64,000 nt of DNA, from positions 18,737,760 through 18,801,759 of the forward strand of contig CM039509.1 of assembly GCA_022432975.1 (NCBI GenBank). Reading direction: 5' to 3'. Both the position numbers and the translations under genes were made by a program. Numbering within the stretch: position 1 is the stretch's first letter; each line of letters opens with the position of its first letter. The notes below the pieces were generated by a model. That model saw only the letters and a program-made list of their open reading frames with translations, ran no database searches and was not told where the DNA came from. The DNA is from Begonia masoniana (lineage: Eukaryota > Streptophyta > Magnoliopsida > Cucurbitales > Begoniaceae). This document shows positions 1-12,052 of this stretch, piece by piece.

Positions 1-1252
1 GAAACTGCATGTGTAGGAACTTATGTTTCAGCATTTCATTTCATTACTGCTTTACTTACTTAGCATTAGGCTAATAGATGAGTTTTGTGATATAGGTAAA
101 GAAGTGACAGCAGGTGTGTTCACTGAGTTTGCTGAGGACTAGTCTGGTTGGAGGAGTGCATCTATGTAACAATCTGGCAACTGATGGGGCGGTTTAACTG
201 GTGTCAGTGGATGAGAAGGTTTAGTGAACTATGATTAAATTTAAGTATGTTGTGAGTTTCTATGATAGTGGTAGTTTTGATGTTTGAATTCAATTTGAGA
301 TTTTTCTGATAATGATACTCTGTTGGATTTAATAGTGGTGTTTACTAAAGTTTGGAGTAATACACGGATTTAAATAGTTTGAACAATTTTTAGTAAAATG
401 CTCAAATTCTTTTGGTAGTCGGAGTTTTCTTTGTTAGAGTGAAATTGTTGCTATGCTGTTTTCGTTGAGTATTTTTGATCTATCGGTAGATGATGTCTAT
501 CGGCAAATGTAGAGTTGTTGTTCTGTTGTCTATCGGAAGATGTCTTCAGTAAAGTCATCGGATGATGTCTTCAGTAAAAGCCATCGGATGATGTCTTCAG
601 TAAAGTCATCAGATGATGTCTTTAGTGGAAGTCATCGGAAGATATAAGTAGAAAATTTGTCGTTTTGTAACCGGATGATGTCGAGTATTTTACCCATCAG
701 ATGATGAAGGTAAAAGTCTTTTGTCGTTTTGTAACAGGATGATGTCGAGTATTTTATCTATCGAAAGATGTGAGTAAGTGTATTTGTCGTTTTGTGATCG
801 GCAGAGGCTGGATGGATGATTCATCCAGCTGACGTCATCGGTAGATGCGAGTAGCAAAACTTGTCGTTTTGCGATCGACTGAAGTTGGAAGAATGATTCC
901 TCCGGCTGACGTCATCGGTGGAAGCCTTCAGTTTTATTTCTGCCCTTTTTCGTTGACCTTGTTTAGCGGCAGATGCGTTTGAATTTTTACAAATTTTGAG
1001 TATTTTACGCTTAAGCCTTCATCTCTTTTGTTCGAATTAATTCTTAATATTTAAACTGATTAATATATAAACATTGTTTTATAGTTTTGCTTAACTTTGC
1101 TTTGCTCAAAGATTTTCCGCTGCAAGTTTTTATATTTTTAGCAAACGTTCAAATTTGACTTTCGAGCGAAGTTTTAAATTTGGTCCAAAATTTCCTAGTT
1201 ATGTTTGGGTTTATGAGTAACGAACTGAGTTTAGAAAACTCGGTGTGTTACA
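1..1252 (+). mobile_element. Partial gypsy-type LTR (3' part), truncated by window edge
   Basis: The first kilobase resembles the 3' half of the LTR of the gypsy element at 3731-12052, read on the plus strand. Shared blocks are the stretch around ACTTAGCATTAGGCT (56-75), the GTGATATAGGTAAAGAAG-like block (87-106) and a GCTGACGTCATCGG motif at 827-840 and 904-917. The likely LTR end is GTGTGTTACA at 1243-1252. No coding sequence is present. The 5' half lies outside the window, so a solo LTR and a full element cannot be told apart. Confidence 0.55.
478..925 (+). repeat. Degenerate minisatellite with CATCGGATGATG core in the LTR
   Basis: Variants of GTCATCGGATGATGTC and TTTGTCGTTTTGT recur about ten times at irregular spacing. 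The core contains its own inverted repeat (CATC/GATG), so each unit can form a small hairpin. The complementary motif (CATCATCCGGTGA) is repeated at 10135-10370 in the related LTR, so the array is a family feature and not a private expansion. Confidence 0.6.
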
Positions 1253-2181
1253 AAGAAATTCTTAGACCTAAAACTAACCAACACTTAAACAATCTCACAC
1301 TTAAACATTTAAACCCGATTTTTTACCCAAATTTGACCGTCCAATTTCAAACTGTCATAACTTTTTTATTTTTCAACAGATTTCGACGTGCCACCCCAAT
1401 TCGGAAACCTCTACGCTTCTACTATCCATTGAAACACTCAAATTAACCAAATACACAACTTGGCCGAACCGAAAATGCCAAAGACAGATTCGACCATCAA
1501 GTGTTCCTAATCCGGTTTTTGTGGAACATTCCTCAAATCTTCAATCTAACCCCTCAATCAACCTAAACTATCCATTCAACAACTAAATCATCACATTTTG
1601 AAAGAAAACAAGAATTTGAACCCCAATTTTCGGACTCCATGGTTAGGGTTAAACCCTAACCAAATCAAATCAAAACACACTAAAACCACCAAAAACCAAC
1701 CCTAAAATGTATCTAACTAAAACCCCACATAATTTTACCTTGAAAATGAAGCAAAGGAGAGGAGGAAGGGCGGCTATGGAGGAGAGGAGAGAAACCGTGG
1801 AGGATGAGGGGAAAGAGAAGAAGAAATGACCTTTTAACCTAACCATTTTCCCACTTTTAACATTGCCCCACCAAGTTTATAAAATTGAAAATCCAACCCA
1901 CCACTTTTCTCTTCTATTTCCATCGTGAATCATCCAAAACAAAGCCCCTTTTATTCACACAATTATGTGAAATTTGATTGGTTTAAATAACTTTGACTTT
2001 TTCAAACACTATAAATGTTCAAACCATAAACTTTTCAAACTTTTGAATTTCAAACTAAATCCTTTTGACTTGTCAACCCTCTTCTCCACTTTGCATTGTT
2101 TCTAAACCTTTCATTCTTACACAATAACCCTCTAATTGTCTAAGACCTATACGCGTTATAGAAAATTCTCGGGTGTTACAT
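1253..2181 (-). mobile_element. LTR-like fragment, opposite orientation
   Basis: The right end (CTCGGGTGTTACA, 2169-2181) is the mirror of the TGTAACACCCGAG start seen in the other gypsy LTRs here. The purine-rich stretch at 1743-1830 resembles the matching part of LTR C near 11870-11950. No coding region stands out. The left boundary is assumed from the neighbouring LTR end. An unrelated intergenic stretch is the alternative. Confidence 0.35.
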
Positions 2182-2586
2182 TGTAAAGTCGAGCAAAGTA
2201 ACGAACCGAACTAAGGTGGATTTGGGGGCGTTACAGATACAACCTAAAAAAACAAAAATTGATATCAAAGGTTGAATCAGCCCTAAACAAGAACATATCT
2301 TACTCTAGTTATTTTGGTTTCTCAGCTAATGTAGCCGAAAAAAACTAGAGTCCGTTACCAGAATGGGTTAACCAGCTCAATTAAAATCAGCCCATTGGCT
2401 GTGCATATACAACAACTCAAAATGAAATATCATGCACTTAAAATTTAAACATGTAAAACATACATACATATATCTGAATATTGACGTGTTGACAATATGG
2501 CCCTTTTAGGGTTGTCATAAGTATCAATCCACCAAAATAAGTCTTAAAGACTATGAAATGCAATGTAGTACTGTATAGAAACCCCT
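2182..2586. other. Unassigned spacer with an LTR-end-like motif
   Basis: The first 55 bases end in GGGGGCGTTACA (2225-2236), the same ending as the solo LTR at 35898-39603, so this may be a sliver of such an LTR. The remaining 350 bases show no recognisable gene or repeat. Confidence 0.3.
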
Positions 2587-3730
2587 TGTAACGGCCCAAT
2601 CCCCTGCCCAACATCCCCGGCCCGGCCTCAGCCCGCAGCCAGCAGAAGTCGGCAGCCTCATGTCTGCGCATCACTGCCACGTGGCAGTGATGCGCGGACA
2701 TGAGGCTGCCGACTTTTGCTGGCTGCGGGCTGAGGCCGGGCCGGGGATGTTGGGCAGGGGATTGGGCCGTTACAAAAAAGGCGCCTTTTTTGTAACGGCC
2801 CAATCCCCTGACCACCCTCCCGGCCCGGCCCACAGCCGCAACCAGGCAGAGTCGCCAGCCTTATGTCCGTGCATCACTGCCATGTGGCAGCCACACAGGC
2901 CCACCACGTGTACTCACGACCTTCCCTCTCCCTGCAGAGGGTTTTTGCCTTCCCCCCCACTCGAACCCAAGACCTCAGGGACTAGTACCTGGGCTACGAA
3001 TGAGGAGTACCACTGAGCTGACCAGCTCAGTGGTACTCCTCATTCGTAGCCCTTGAGCTTGTCCCTGAGGGCAAGGGTTCGAGTGGGGGGAAGGCAAAAA
3101 CCCACTGCAAGGGGTGGGAAGATCGTGAGTACACGTGGTGGGCCTGTGTGGCTGCCACGTGGCAGTGATGCGCGGACATGAGGCTGTCGACTTCTGCTGG
3201 CTGCGGGCTGAGGCCGGGCCGGGGATGTTGGGCAGGGGATTGGGCCGTTACAAAAAAGGCGCCTTTTTGTAACGGCCCAATCCCCTGCCCAACATCCCCG
3301 GCCCGGCCTCAGCCCGCAGCCGCAGAAGTCGGCAGCCTCATGTCCGCGCATCACTGCCATGTGCAGCCACACAGGCCCACCAGTGTACTCACGATCGTCC
3401 CACCCCCTGCAGTGGGTTTTGCCGTCCCCCCCCAATCGAACCCAGACCTCAGGGACTAGTACCTGGGCTACGAATGAGGATAACACTGAGCTGGACACTC
3501 AGTGGTACTCCTCATTCGTAGCCCAGTACTAGTCCCTGAGGTCTTGGGTTCGAGTGGGGGGGAAGGCAAAAACCCAGCACCCCACTGCAGGGGTGGAAGA
3601 TCGTGAGTACACGTGGTGGGCCTGTGTGGCTGCCACGTGGCAGTGATGCGCGGACATGAGGCTGCCGACTTCTGCTGGCTGCGGGCTGAGGCCGGGCCGG
3701 GGATGTTGGGCAGGGGATTGGGCCGTTACA
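2587..3730. mobile_element. Triple palindrome (foldback) with tRNA-like boxes
   Basis: Three consecutive units each start with TGTAACGGCCCAATCCCC and end with its inverted complement: 2587-2774, 2791-3252 and 3268-3730. The units are separated by 15-16-bp spacers around AAAAAGGCGCCTTTT, themselves palindromic. Each unit is a near-complete inverted repeat with centres near 2685, 3018 and 3495. Unit 1 looks like an internally deleted version. The inner parts of units 2 and 3 contain CTCAGTGGTA and, about 50 bases on, GGTTCGAGT, matching the A and B boxes of RNA polymerase III promoters. The sequence is far more GC-rich than its surroundings. No clear TSD was found. To the right it abuts a truncated LTR. 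Confidence 0.75.
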
Positions 3731-4944
3731 GTTTAACTATAAGCCTAATGCTTAGTAAGGAATGCAACACTAACACGGATGCATGAATGCATAATTCGAA
3801 AAAACACATGCTCATAAGTCTTTTGTTGTTCATATCTTTACTCGTAGTCATCATTCATAGTCATGGATCATATTTATCATTCATAATCATTGATCATATT
3901 CTTCATTTAAGTTGTGTGGATTAAGAGAGGATTTGTGCCGGTAAAGGGGTTCGACAGTGAGTTTGATCTTGGTCCCTACTGCGGGTCGTATTCATATGTC
4001 CCTCTTTTGGACTGTGACATACGCCAAACTGCCCCCAACCGTCGCTTAGTCCACATTGCATAAGTTTTATCTTCTTACTTTGTTCATGAGAAAACCATGC
4101 TCTTAAAACATTTTCATATGCATAAAATAGTCATGATGCATGTACATGAAAATTCTTAGATCATCAAGCTACAGAACAGAACATTATCCAACACGAAACC
4201 TTACCATTGAACTAATCATCAACATAAATGCTAGACAGTAACATAAAGGAACTTCTAATCATCGTACGAGTTTCTACCTAGCATCCTTTGATGTCGGGTC
4301 CTAATGACCGAGATATCTGTACATTCACTTACCTGGTCTCCTTAGCAAAATCTGAGTCTTTTCTCTTCGGACTTCTTCACCTAAAACATTTACATAGCAG
4401 TAGTTAAAACAAAAATCCTATTAGTTCTAATCACAAGTCATCCTAGGGTCTAATAGCTAAAGTCATTCTCGAATCCTTAGTCTAATACTCTGTGCAGTCT
4501 GAAATCCAAAAACCGGAATGGACAGACTCAACTATCGTTTACTCGGGGTTGGTTGTTTTTTTTAAATGTCCAAAATCGATTCGGAATGACATTACCACTC
4601 TCAGATTCTAAAATATCCTTATTAATACTCGGCCATTAAAGAATCCAAAACTCCAATACTGAGCTGAAAATTGAGCTTAACAACTAACAGATAACTACCT
4701 TGCCTATTTCATACCTTGGGCGTGGATTCGTAAGGAATGCAGGCCTGAAGCCGGTCGTCGACGAGAAGGATCACTGGTAATAGAGAGCGAGAGCTTGGGA
4801 GAGAAGAAATCGCCGAGAGTAGAAGATGTCGGCTACAGTGGTTTAAATGAAGTTTGAACCCTTTCCGTTTTCTTTAAATACCGGTCTCAAACCTCCATTA
4901 TTACAACTTTGCCACTCAACCTGGTCATTATTTCGGGTGTTACA
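3731..4944 (-). mobile_element. 3' LTR of gypsy C, truncated
   Basis: Matches 10847-12052 base for base over long stretches with scattered substitutions. It begins abruptly at GTTTAACTATAAGCC next to the foldback element and ends in CGGGTGTTACA. About 1.28 kb (the LTR 3' half, in element orientation) is missing. Confidence 0.9.
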
Positions 4945-4961
4945 TCCACCCCTCCTTAAAC
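4945..4961 (-). other. Polypurine tract of gypsy C
   Basis: On the minus strand this reads GTTTAAGGAGGGGTGGA directly before the TGTAACACCC of the 3' LTR, the expected position for the plus-strand primer. Confidence 0.8.
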
Positions 4962-5910
4962 AAAATTTTCGTCCTCGAAAATTGATCAAACAAATATCTC
5001 TGGATATTTGTCTAACATGTCCTGTCGTCGCTCCCAAGTGGCTTTTTCGATGCCATGATTCTTCCATAAAACTTTGACCAATGAAATCTCTTTATTCCTT
5101 AGAGTCTTAACTGCAGATTCCAATATCTGCACCGGATTTTCTTCATACACCAATGTCGGCTCTAACTCAATATCTGTTGGCTGAATAACTTGCGTCAGAT
5201 CTCGTATGCATCTCCTTAACATTGACACGTGAAAGACATTGTGAACCTTATCCAATGATGGAGGCAATTGCAGTCTGTAAGCTGTACTACCAATTCTAGC
5301 CAAGATAGGGAAGGGCCCAACAAACCGTGGAGTAAGTTTTCCCTTTTTACCAAATCTTAAGACTCCTTTGAACGGTGAAACCTTCAGGAATACATCATCT
5401 CCGACCGTAAATTCAAGATCCCTCCTCCTATGGTCTGCATAACTCTTCTGTCGGCTCTGAGCAGTCATCATCCTCTTCCTAATAACAGATCTTTTCAGAC
5501 ATCTGCTGCAGAAGTTCGGGTCCTAGAAGTTTTGCTTCACCAACCTCATCCCAATATAGAGGTGACCTATATTTCCTGCCATACAGTGCTTCATAAGGTG
5601 CCATACCAATGGTGGACTGGTAGCTGTTGTTGTAGGAGAACTCAACCAGAGGTAAGTATTGGCTCCAAGATGACTAGAAATCTAGTACACACGCTCTTAA
5701 CATGTCTTCAAGTATCTGAATAGTCCTCTCAGATTGACCATCTGTCTGCGGGTGGAAGGCAGTGCTGAAAGATAACCTTGTACCAAGTGTGCCTTGTAGA
5801 CCTTTCCAAAACCGAGAGGTAAACCTGGGATCATGATCAGAGACAATAGATACAGGGATCCCATGCAACCTAATAACTTCCTGTACATACAGATCAGCAA
5901 GCTGGTCCAT
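4962..5910 (-). pseudogene. Integrase core and chromodomain-like C-terminus, gypsy C pol
   Basis: Two open segments cover this part. 5674-5910 carries the second catalytic Asp (VSDHDPRF) and the Glu region (SERTIQILEDML) of the DDE integrase. 4986-5471 carries the integrase C-terminal domain (KLTPRFVGPFPIL, VHNVFHVSMLRRC) and then a chromodomain-like end (LVKVLWKNHGIEKATWE). The segments are in different frames, and the stretch 5472-5673 between them is out of frame, so no intact integrase can be made. The neighbouring segment at 5894-6646 supplies the zinc-binding domain and first catalytic Asp. Confidence 0.85.
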
Positions 5911-7066
5911 CGAGTAGGTTGTTCTTACAGAAAAAGAAATGAGCTGATTTCGTCAGCCTATCAATCACAACCCAAATACTATCATGTCCCTTAGTTGTCT
6001 TAGGTAATCCTACTACGAAATCCATAACTATGTGTTCCCACTTCCATTCGGGAATAGGTAAAGGCTGAAGGGTACCTCCTGGACGTTGGTGCTCGGCTTT
6101 AACTTGTTGGCATACCAGACAAGACTCCACATACTTGGCAACGTCCCTCTTCAAGTTTGGCCACCAGTAGAGTAACTTCAGATCTCGATACATCTTGGTG
6201 CTGCCAGGATGTACAAAAAAGGGAGACAAATGTGCCTCGGCGAAGAGTAACTTACGTAATCCCTCATCATTAGGGACATACCATCGATTCCTAAACCTCA
6301 GAATCCCATCCTTGGAAAGACTAAACTCGGAGGTGGCGTCCTTCAATTTGCTCATTATACTGATATTCTCCTCTGAATTCCTCTGTTGTACCTCTTTGAT
6401 CTTTTCCAAAACCGTTGGTTGAATGGTTAAATCGGCAAGCAAGGTTGATAACTTTGGTACTATATCCAATTCAAATCTCTGAACTTCTGTCCTCAAAGGT
6501 ATAGACATAGTTGACACTACGGGTTGCATTGTTGTTGACATCCTGCTCAAAGCGTCAGCCACAGAGTTAGCCTTACCCGGGTGGTACCTGATCTCAAAGT
6601 CGTAATCCTTAACAAATTCCAACCAACGTCTCTGTCTCATGTTCATTTCCTTTTATGTAAAGAGGTACTTCAGACTTTTATGGTCAAAAAACACCTCACA
6701 CTGTTATCCATATAAATAGTGTCTCCACATCTTTAAGGCAAAAACAACAGCGGCTAATTCTAAATCATGGGTGGGATAGTTCTGTTCATAACTCTTTAGC
6801 TGTCTAGAGGCATACGCTACAACTTTACCTTCTTGCATCAAAACACAGCCCAAACCAACTTTAGATGCATCACAGTATACGCTAAACTTTCCTTCTTCGG
6901 TTGGAAGAGTCAATACAGGGGCTGTTGTTAACTTCAATTTCAATGTTTGGAAGCTATCCTCACAAGCTTCGGTCCAAAAATACTTATTGTCCTTCTTTGT
7001 CAGATTCGTCAGAGGCTTAGCTATTAAAGAAAATCCTTTGATGAACTTCCTGCAATAGCCTGCCAA
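5894..7066 (-). pseudogene. RNase H and integrase N-terminus, gypsy C pol
   Basis: 6704-7066 encodes the end of the RT connection and the start of RNase H ([20 protein letters not shown], then [20 protein letters not shown]). It ends at a stop after WRHYLYG. 5894-6646 resumes with [16 protein letters not shown] and [16 protein letters not shown], then the integrase HHCC zinc domain (ending CLVCQQVKAEHQRPGG) and the first catalytic Asp in the VMDFVVGLPKTTKGHDSIW stretch. Stops and a frameshift near 6650-6703 and 5900 separate it from its neighbours. Confidence 0.85.
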
Positions 7067-8284
7067 TCCAAGGAAACTACGGACTTACTGGCGTTCTTTG
7101 GTTGTGGCCAATCCTTTACCGCCTGAATTTTGGTCGGGTCCACTGATATGCCATTAGCAGCAACTACATGGCCAAGAAAATTAACCTTGTTCAACCAAAA
7201 TTCACACTTGGACAACTTGGCATAAAGCTGGTGCTCCTTCAATGTCGTCAAAACTACACTTAAATGCTCTGCATGGTCAGCTTCAGTCTGCGAGTATATC
7301 AAGATATCATCTATGAATACAATTACAAACTTGTCCAAATACTCACGAAACACCCGATTCATCAAGTCCATGAAGGCTGCAGGTGCATTTGTCAGTCCAA
7401 ACGACATTACAAGGAATTCATAATGTCCATAACGGGTTTTGAAGGCTATCTTTGGTATGTCTCCCTCTTTAACCTTCAGTTGGTAATAACCCGAACGTAA
7501 ATCTATTTTTTGAGAATACCTTAGCTCCTTGCAATTGGTCAAACAAATCGTCAATCCGGGGTAAGGGGTACTTATTCTTAATGGTTAACTTATTTAGCTC
7601 TCTATAGTCTATGCACATTTTGAGGGAACCATCTTTCTTTTTAACGAATAAGACAGGTGCACCCCAAGGAGAACTGCTAGGGCGTATAAATCCCTTGTCT
7701 ACTAATTCCTGCAGTTGGACTTTTAATTCCTTCAACTCAAAAGGCGCCATGCGGTATGGATTCTTAGACACCGGTAATGCCTCGGGGTACGTATCTATTA
7801 CAAACTCTATTTCCCTATCAGGTGGCAAACCAGGCAAATCATCCAAAAATGCCTCAGGGAACTCTCGGACTATGGGAATATCCTGTAGTTCTACTCTATC
7901 CTTCATCCGAACATCCATTACACTAGCCAGGTAACTCTCACATCCATTTTTCAATAATCGATGAATCTCTAAGGACGATATAATCGGCATTTTACTTATC
8001 TTAGGGATAGCTTGGAAGGAATAATGATCATCATTTCGAAAATCAACCATCCCAGATCTACAACTTATTGTGGCATAATGCCTGAATAACCAATCCATTC
8101 CTAATATCACCTCATACCCTTTCATGTCAATTACAATCAGTTCTACATATAGTTTCTTACCTCCTAAGGACACAACATCACCTTTAACAATCTGTTCAGA
8201 ACAAAGGGACTTCCCTGATGGTAACATAACATTATATGACCTTTCGGCTGGTGAAAGTTCTAAGTTGTGATTGCATACAAACAA
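7024..8284 (-). pseudogene. Protease end and reverse transcriptase, gypsy C pol
   Basis: 7469-8284 carries the protease C-terminal part ([17 protein letters not shown]), the conserved linker ([19 protein letters not shown]) and RT fingers ([40 protein letters not shown]). A frameshift near 7500 moves RT into the frame of 7024-7554, which has the palm motifs ([15 protein letters not shown]) and the catalytic FIDDILIYS box with both Asp residues intact. A second frameshift near 7060 leads into RNase H. RT would be active if the frames were joined, so decay here is by indel. Confidence 0.88.
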
Positions 8285-9423
8285 GGTTGATATAAACGTA
8301 TAAACGAGTATGTGGCTCTTGTATCTATAAGTGTGTAAGCGGCAAAACCACAGATCATAATGGTACCTGTTATGACTGTATGCTGCACTGCTTCCTCATC
8401 TTCCATCATAGCATAAACTCTAGGTGCTATCCTTGCACGGTTCGGATCTGGCGGCATGGGGAAGTCTCTGACTATATGTCCAACCTTATCACATCTGAAA
8501 CAGCGGCCAGAACGCAACTTGCATTCGCCAGGGTGGTTCTTCTGACAGGTGGGGCATAAGGGTGCCAGAGGCCTCTTTCCTTTTCCTTGGTCATCATTCT
8601 GGTTGTAAGGCCTCTTCACACCTTTCTGCTGCTGTGGTCCCCTGTTCTGCTGTGGCAGCCAGCCCTTGTTCTGTCGTGGTGGCTGTTGAACATCTTTGGT
8701 AGTCTTCTTTGACTGATCACGCTGCTCATACACTATTATTTCAGCCTCCTCCATTTCCAAGGCCTTAGCTGTGACTTCGGTATACGGCACGTTGTGGATA
8801 CCGGCAGTTTTCACCTTCATATACAAGCTTGGCTTCAGTCCCTGAACAAACTGATAGATCTTATTTTCCTCATCCTCTACCAGACGGGATGCAAACCGAG
8901 ACAAGGTCTCAAATCTGCATATGTAATCCGTTACTGAACAAGTTTGTCGTAGATTCATAAACTCTTTTTTCTTACTGGCCCGAACAGTTCGGTTAAAATA
9001 CTTGTCAAAGAAGGCAGTCTTGAACCTTCCCCAGGTCATAGCTCCTGCGTCAGTCGTGCCCTGGATCGAGTCCCACCAATGCCTCGCATCCAGTTCCAAA
9101 TGATAGACGGCACACGTGACCTTATCTCCCTCGTCCACTTTTGCATACTTGAACATGTCCTCCATCTTTCTAATCCATTCTTCAGCAAAAACAGGATCTG
9201 AAACTTGACCATTGAAAGTCGGGGGTCGAAGTCGGTGAAAACGATCATCCCCATGTTCTCGGGCAATATTCGTACTCGAATTCCCTTGTTCTTCCCTGGC
9301 GGTCATGAGCTGCTCAACTTGGCGGGATTGGCGAATTACTAACTCAGTTAGTTGAGCAATAGTGTGACTATCCACGTTATCATCTCTCTGTTGACCTCTC
9401 ACCATCTCAGGATTCCTAAACAA
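8260..9423 (-). CDS. Gag polyprotein with protease start, gypsy C
   Basis: A 387-residue open frame with the Retrotrans_gag capsid region at about residues 70-220 ([37 protein letters not shown]). A Gln/Lys-rich stretch (about 245-285) follows, then a zinc knuckle at about 310-325 reading [14 protein letters not shown], in which the last Cys of CX2CX4HX4C is Phe. Near the end is the protease site, read as LIDTRAT where the family has LIDTGAT. Gag packages element RNA in cytoplasmic particles. The frame is the longest intact one of the element, but both changes suggest it is no longer functional. It runs out of frame at the gag-pol junction near 8270. Confidence 0.85.
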   Translation of the reverse strand: MFRNPEMVRGQQRDDNVDSHTIAQLTELVIRQSRQVEQLMTAREEQGNSSTNIAREHGDDRFHRLRPPTFNGQVSDPVFAEEWIRKMEDMFKYAKVDEGDKVTCAVYHLELDARHWWDSIQGTTDAGAMTWGRFKTAFFDKYFNRTVRASKKKEFMNLRQTCSVTDYICRFETLSRFASRLVEDEENKIYQFVQGLKPSLYMKVKTAGIHNVPYTEVTAKALEMEEAEIIVYEQRDQSKKTTKDVQQPPRQNKGWLPQQNRGPQQQKGVKRPYNQNDDQGKGKRPLAPLCPTCQKNHPGECKLRSGRCFRCDKVGHIVRDFPMPPDPNRARIAPRVYAMMEDEEAVQHTVITGTIMICGFAAYTLIDTRATYSFIRLYQPCLYAITT

Positions 9424-9478
9424 TTAGTCATAAACACATCTTAACTTAACGACATTACTAGAATCATAAACACTTACA
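9421..9478 (-). other. Putative leader intron of gypsy C
   Basis: Between the primer binding site and gag the minus strand carries ACTGTAAGTG, a good splice donor (intron from 9478), and TTGTTTAG just before GAATCCTGAGATGG (acceptor about 9421). Gypsy A and B have a donor-like CTGTAAGTA in the same position, which supports function. No transcript evidence is available. Confidence 0.45.
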
Positions 9479-9550
9479 GTTGCTGGAGTGTACTCATGTG
9501 ACAGTCAGTGCTGGAAGGCAATCTGCAGAATCAGTTTTAGAACCCGGTTT

Positions 9551-9563
9551 TGCTTTGATACCA
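9551..9563 (-). other. Primer binding site (tRNA-iMet) of gypsy C
   Basis: The minus strand reads TGGTATCAAAGCA four bases downstream of the LTR end, close to the TGGTATCAGAGC complement of plant initiator methionine tRNA used by most plant LTR retrotransposons. Confidence 0.8.
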
Positions 9564-9567
9564 TAAT

Positions 9568-12052
9568 TGTAACGACCCGGACGGGAGCCGTCACTTAGTC
9601 ATAATCTTTCATTAATCGTTGACTCAACTTCTAACTTTTCTCCTTTATTTCCAATCTAGCATTTGCATACATTTTTTTTGAACTCACTCTTAGACTGATA
9701 ACAGAGACGTTATATCATCAAGGGAACCGCACCCCCTCAAAAATCGATTTTTCCTTAAATCCTGTCGGCTAAATCTTACACAGAGTCGAGCAACTAAGCT
9801 CGGTCATTTGATCAGTGACTTAACCGGGTAGGGAAGAAAATGCCCCAGCCCACTCGACATTAATCAGATCAGTTTGCATGGGTTCGCATGCAGTGGGTGA
9901 CGAAGTATATAACACCCGATTTGTCACGTGTGCCCTACGTGACTCAGTTATAGACTACCAGTAGAAAACATCTACCGGTGGTCACGAGCATTGCACGTGT
10001 CTAATTAAAGACATCGCCCGGTCTCGAACATTCCCCACTAGATGTTCATATTTACACTACATCGACCGGTGGTCATGTGCGCCTCGCATGACTAATTAAA
10101 ACATTACTCGGGCACTAAACAACAAGAAAATACTCACATTATCCGGTGGCTAAACGACAAAACCACATTTTTATCATCCGGTGACTAAACGACAACTACA
10201 TTCCCATCATCCGGTGACTAAACATACTACATCATCCGGTGAGGAAACATACTACATCATCCGGTGAGGAAACATACTACATCATCCGGTGGCTAAACGA
10301 CAAAACCACATTTTCATCATCCGGTGACTAAACGACAACTACATTCCCATCATCCGGTGACTAATTGTTCAACTTCTATCATTTGACATCCGCCGATGAC
10401 GTCAGCCGGATGATTGCCTCATCCAGCTTCTATCATACGGCAGTAAAACACTATAATCATCAAACAACTTCATCCAACAGAAAATACCACAACTCACCCA
10501 AATCTTAACTTAGTAACTATAAACCTCAATGAGTAAGAATCATAGACTCATCCAGAATACACATAGCGGAAGACTTAAGCAAAACAGACCATTCAATAAT
10601 CTTTAAAATCATTATCAGACTCTGAAGTCTAATCAATCAAATCTGAATCTCATTGTTATAAGAAATTCTATTCTACTTAGACGTCTGTTTATCATAAACT
10701 TCACTGACATACTATGAGCATAACCAGGGGACTTAATCGCCTGTCCAGCCTTGCACTGTCATACTGAGCATCCTCCAGCAACCAGCTTTAAACATCATCT
10801 CTGGATTGGAAATCCTCACCTGTTAGCTCTTCACCTACATCATAAGGTTTAACTATAAGCCTAATGCTTAGTAAGGAATGCAACACTAACATGGATGCAT
10901 GAATGCATAATTCGAAAAAACACATGCTCATAAGTCTTTTGTTGTTCATATCTTTGCTCGTAGTCATCATTCATAGTCATGGATCATATTCATCATTCAT
11001 AATCATTGATCATATTCTTCATTTAAGTTGTGTGGATTAAGAGAGGATTTGTGCCAGTAAAGGGGTTCGACAGTGAGTTTGATCTTGGTCCCTACTACGG
11101 GTCGTATTCATGTCCCTCTTTTGGACTGTGACATACGCCAAACCGCCCCCAACCCTCGCTTAGTCCACGTTGCATAAGTTTTATCTTCTTACTTTGTTCA
11201 TGAGAAAACCATGCTCTTAAAACATTTTCATATGCATAAAATAGTCATGATGCATGTACATGAAAATTCTTAGATCATCAAGCTACAGAACAGAACACTA
11301 TCCAACACGAAACCTTACCATTGAACTAATCATCAACATAAATGCTAGACAGTAACATAAAGGAATTTCTAATCATCGTATGAGTTTCTACCTAGCATCC
11401 TTTGATGTAGGGTCCTAATGACCGAGATATCTGTACATTCACTTACCTGGTCTCCTTAGCAAAATCTGAGTCTCTTCTCTTCGGACTTCTTCACCTAAAA
11501 CATTTACATAGCAGTAGTTAAAACAAAAATCCTATTAGTTCTAATCACAAGTCATCCTAAGGTCTAATAGCTAAAGTCATTCCTGAATCCTTAGTCTAAT
11601 ACTCTGTGCAGTCTGAAATCCAAAAACCGGAATGGACAGACTCAACTATCGTTTACTCGGGGTTGGTTGTTTTTTTTAAATGTCCAGAATCGATTCGGAA
11701 TGACATTACCACTCTCAGATTCTAAAATATCCTTATTAATACTCGGCTATTAAAGAATCCGAAACTCCAATACTGAGCTGAAAACAGAGCTTAACAACTA
11801 ACAGATAACTACCTTGCCTATTTCATACCTTGGGCGTGGATTCGGAGGGAATGCAGGCCTGAAGCCGGTCGTCGACGAGAAGGATCACTGGTAACAGAGA
11901 GCTCGGGAGAGAAGAAATCGCCGAGAGTAGAAGATGTCGGCTACAGTGGTTTAAATGAAGTTTGAACCCTTTCCATTTTCTTTAAATATCGGTCTCAAAC
12001 CTCCATTATTACAACTTTGCCACTCAACCTGGTCGTTATTTCGGGTGTTACA
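9568..12052 (-). mobile_element. 5' LTR of gypsy C (2485 bp)
   Basis: On the minus strand it begins TGTAACACCCG and ends GGTCGTTACA, the TG...CA ends of an LTR. It contains a hairpin-forming minisatellite (10135-10370) and an exon-like block at 11447-11494 bounded by TTTTAG/G and CCAG/GTAAGT. The region near 11900-11990 is the likely promoter side. This is the complete copy; the partner at 3731-4944 is truncated. Confidence 0.9.
10135..10370 (-). repeat. CATCATCCGGTGA minisatellite in LTR C
   Basis: At least seven units of a 27-45-base repeat share the core CATCATCCGGTGACTAAAC, with two versions alternating (CTAAACGACAA and GGAAACATACTA). The same motif, complemented, lies at 478-925. Confidence 0.75.

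Larger units (their letters stand above)
3731..12052 (-). mobile_element. Ty3/gypsy chromovirus C, decayed
   Basis: Read on the minus strand the order is 5' LTR (9568-12052), primer binding site, gag, protease, reverse transcriptase, RNase H, integrase with a chromodomain-like tail, polypurine tract and 3' LTR (3731-4944). That order and the chromodomain-like end (a VLWKNHGIEKATWE motif) place it among plant chromoviruses; a Tekay/Del-like clade is my inference. Coding frames are broken by several frameshifts and stops. The 3' LTR lacks the part equivalent to 9568-10846, exactly where the palindromic element begins. A TSD therefore cannot be checked. Confidence 0.9.

Noticed and set aside
3024..3084. 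tRNA gene
   Set aside because: A- and B-box-like motifs are present, but the sequence does not fold as a cloverleaf and lies in a palindrome.
2438..3498. Open frames of 93-152 codons on both strands
   Set aside because: They come from the GC-rich palindromes, read alike on both strands, and have no domain.
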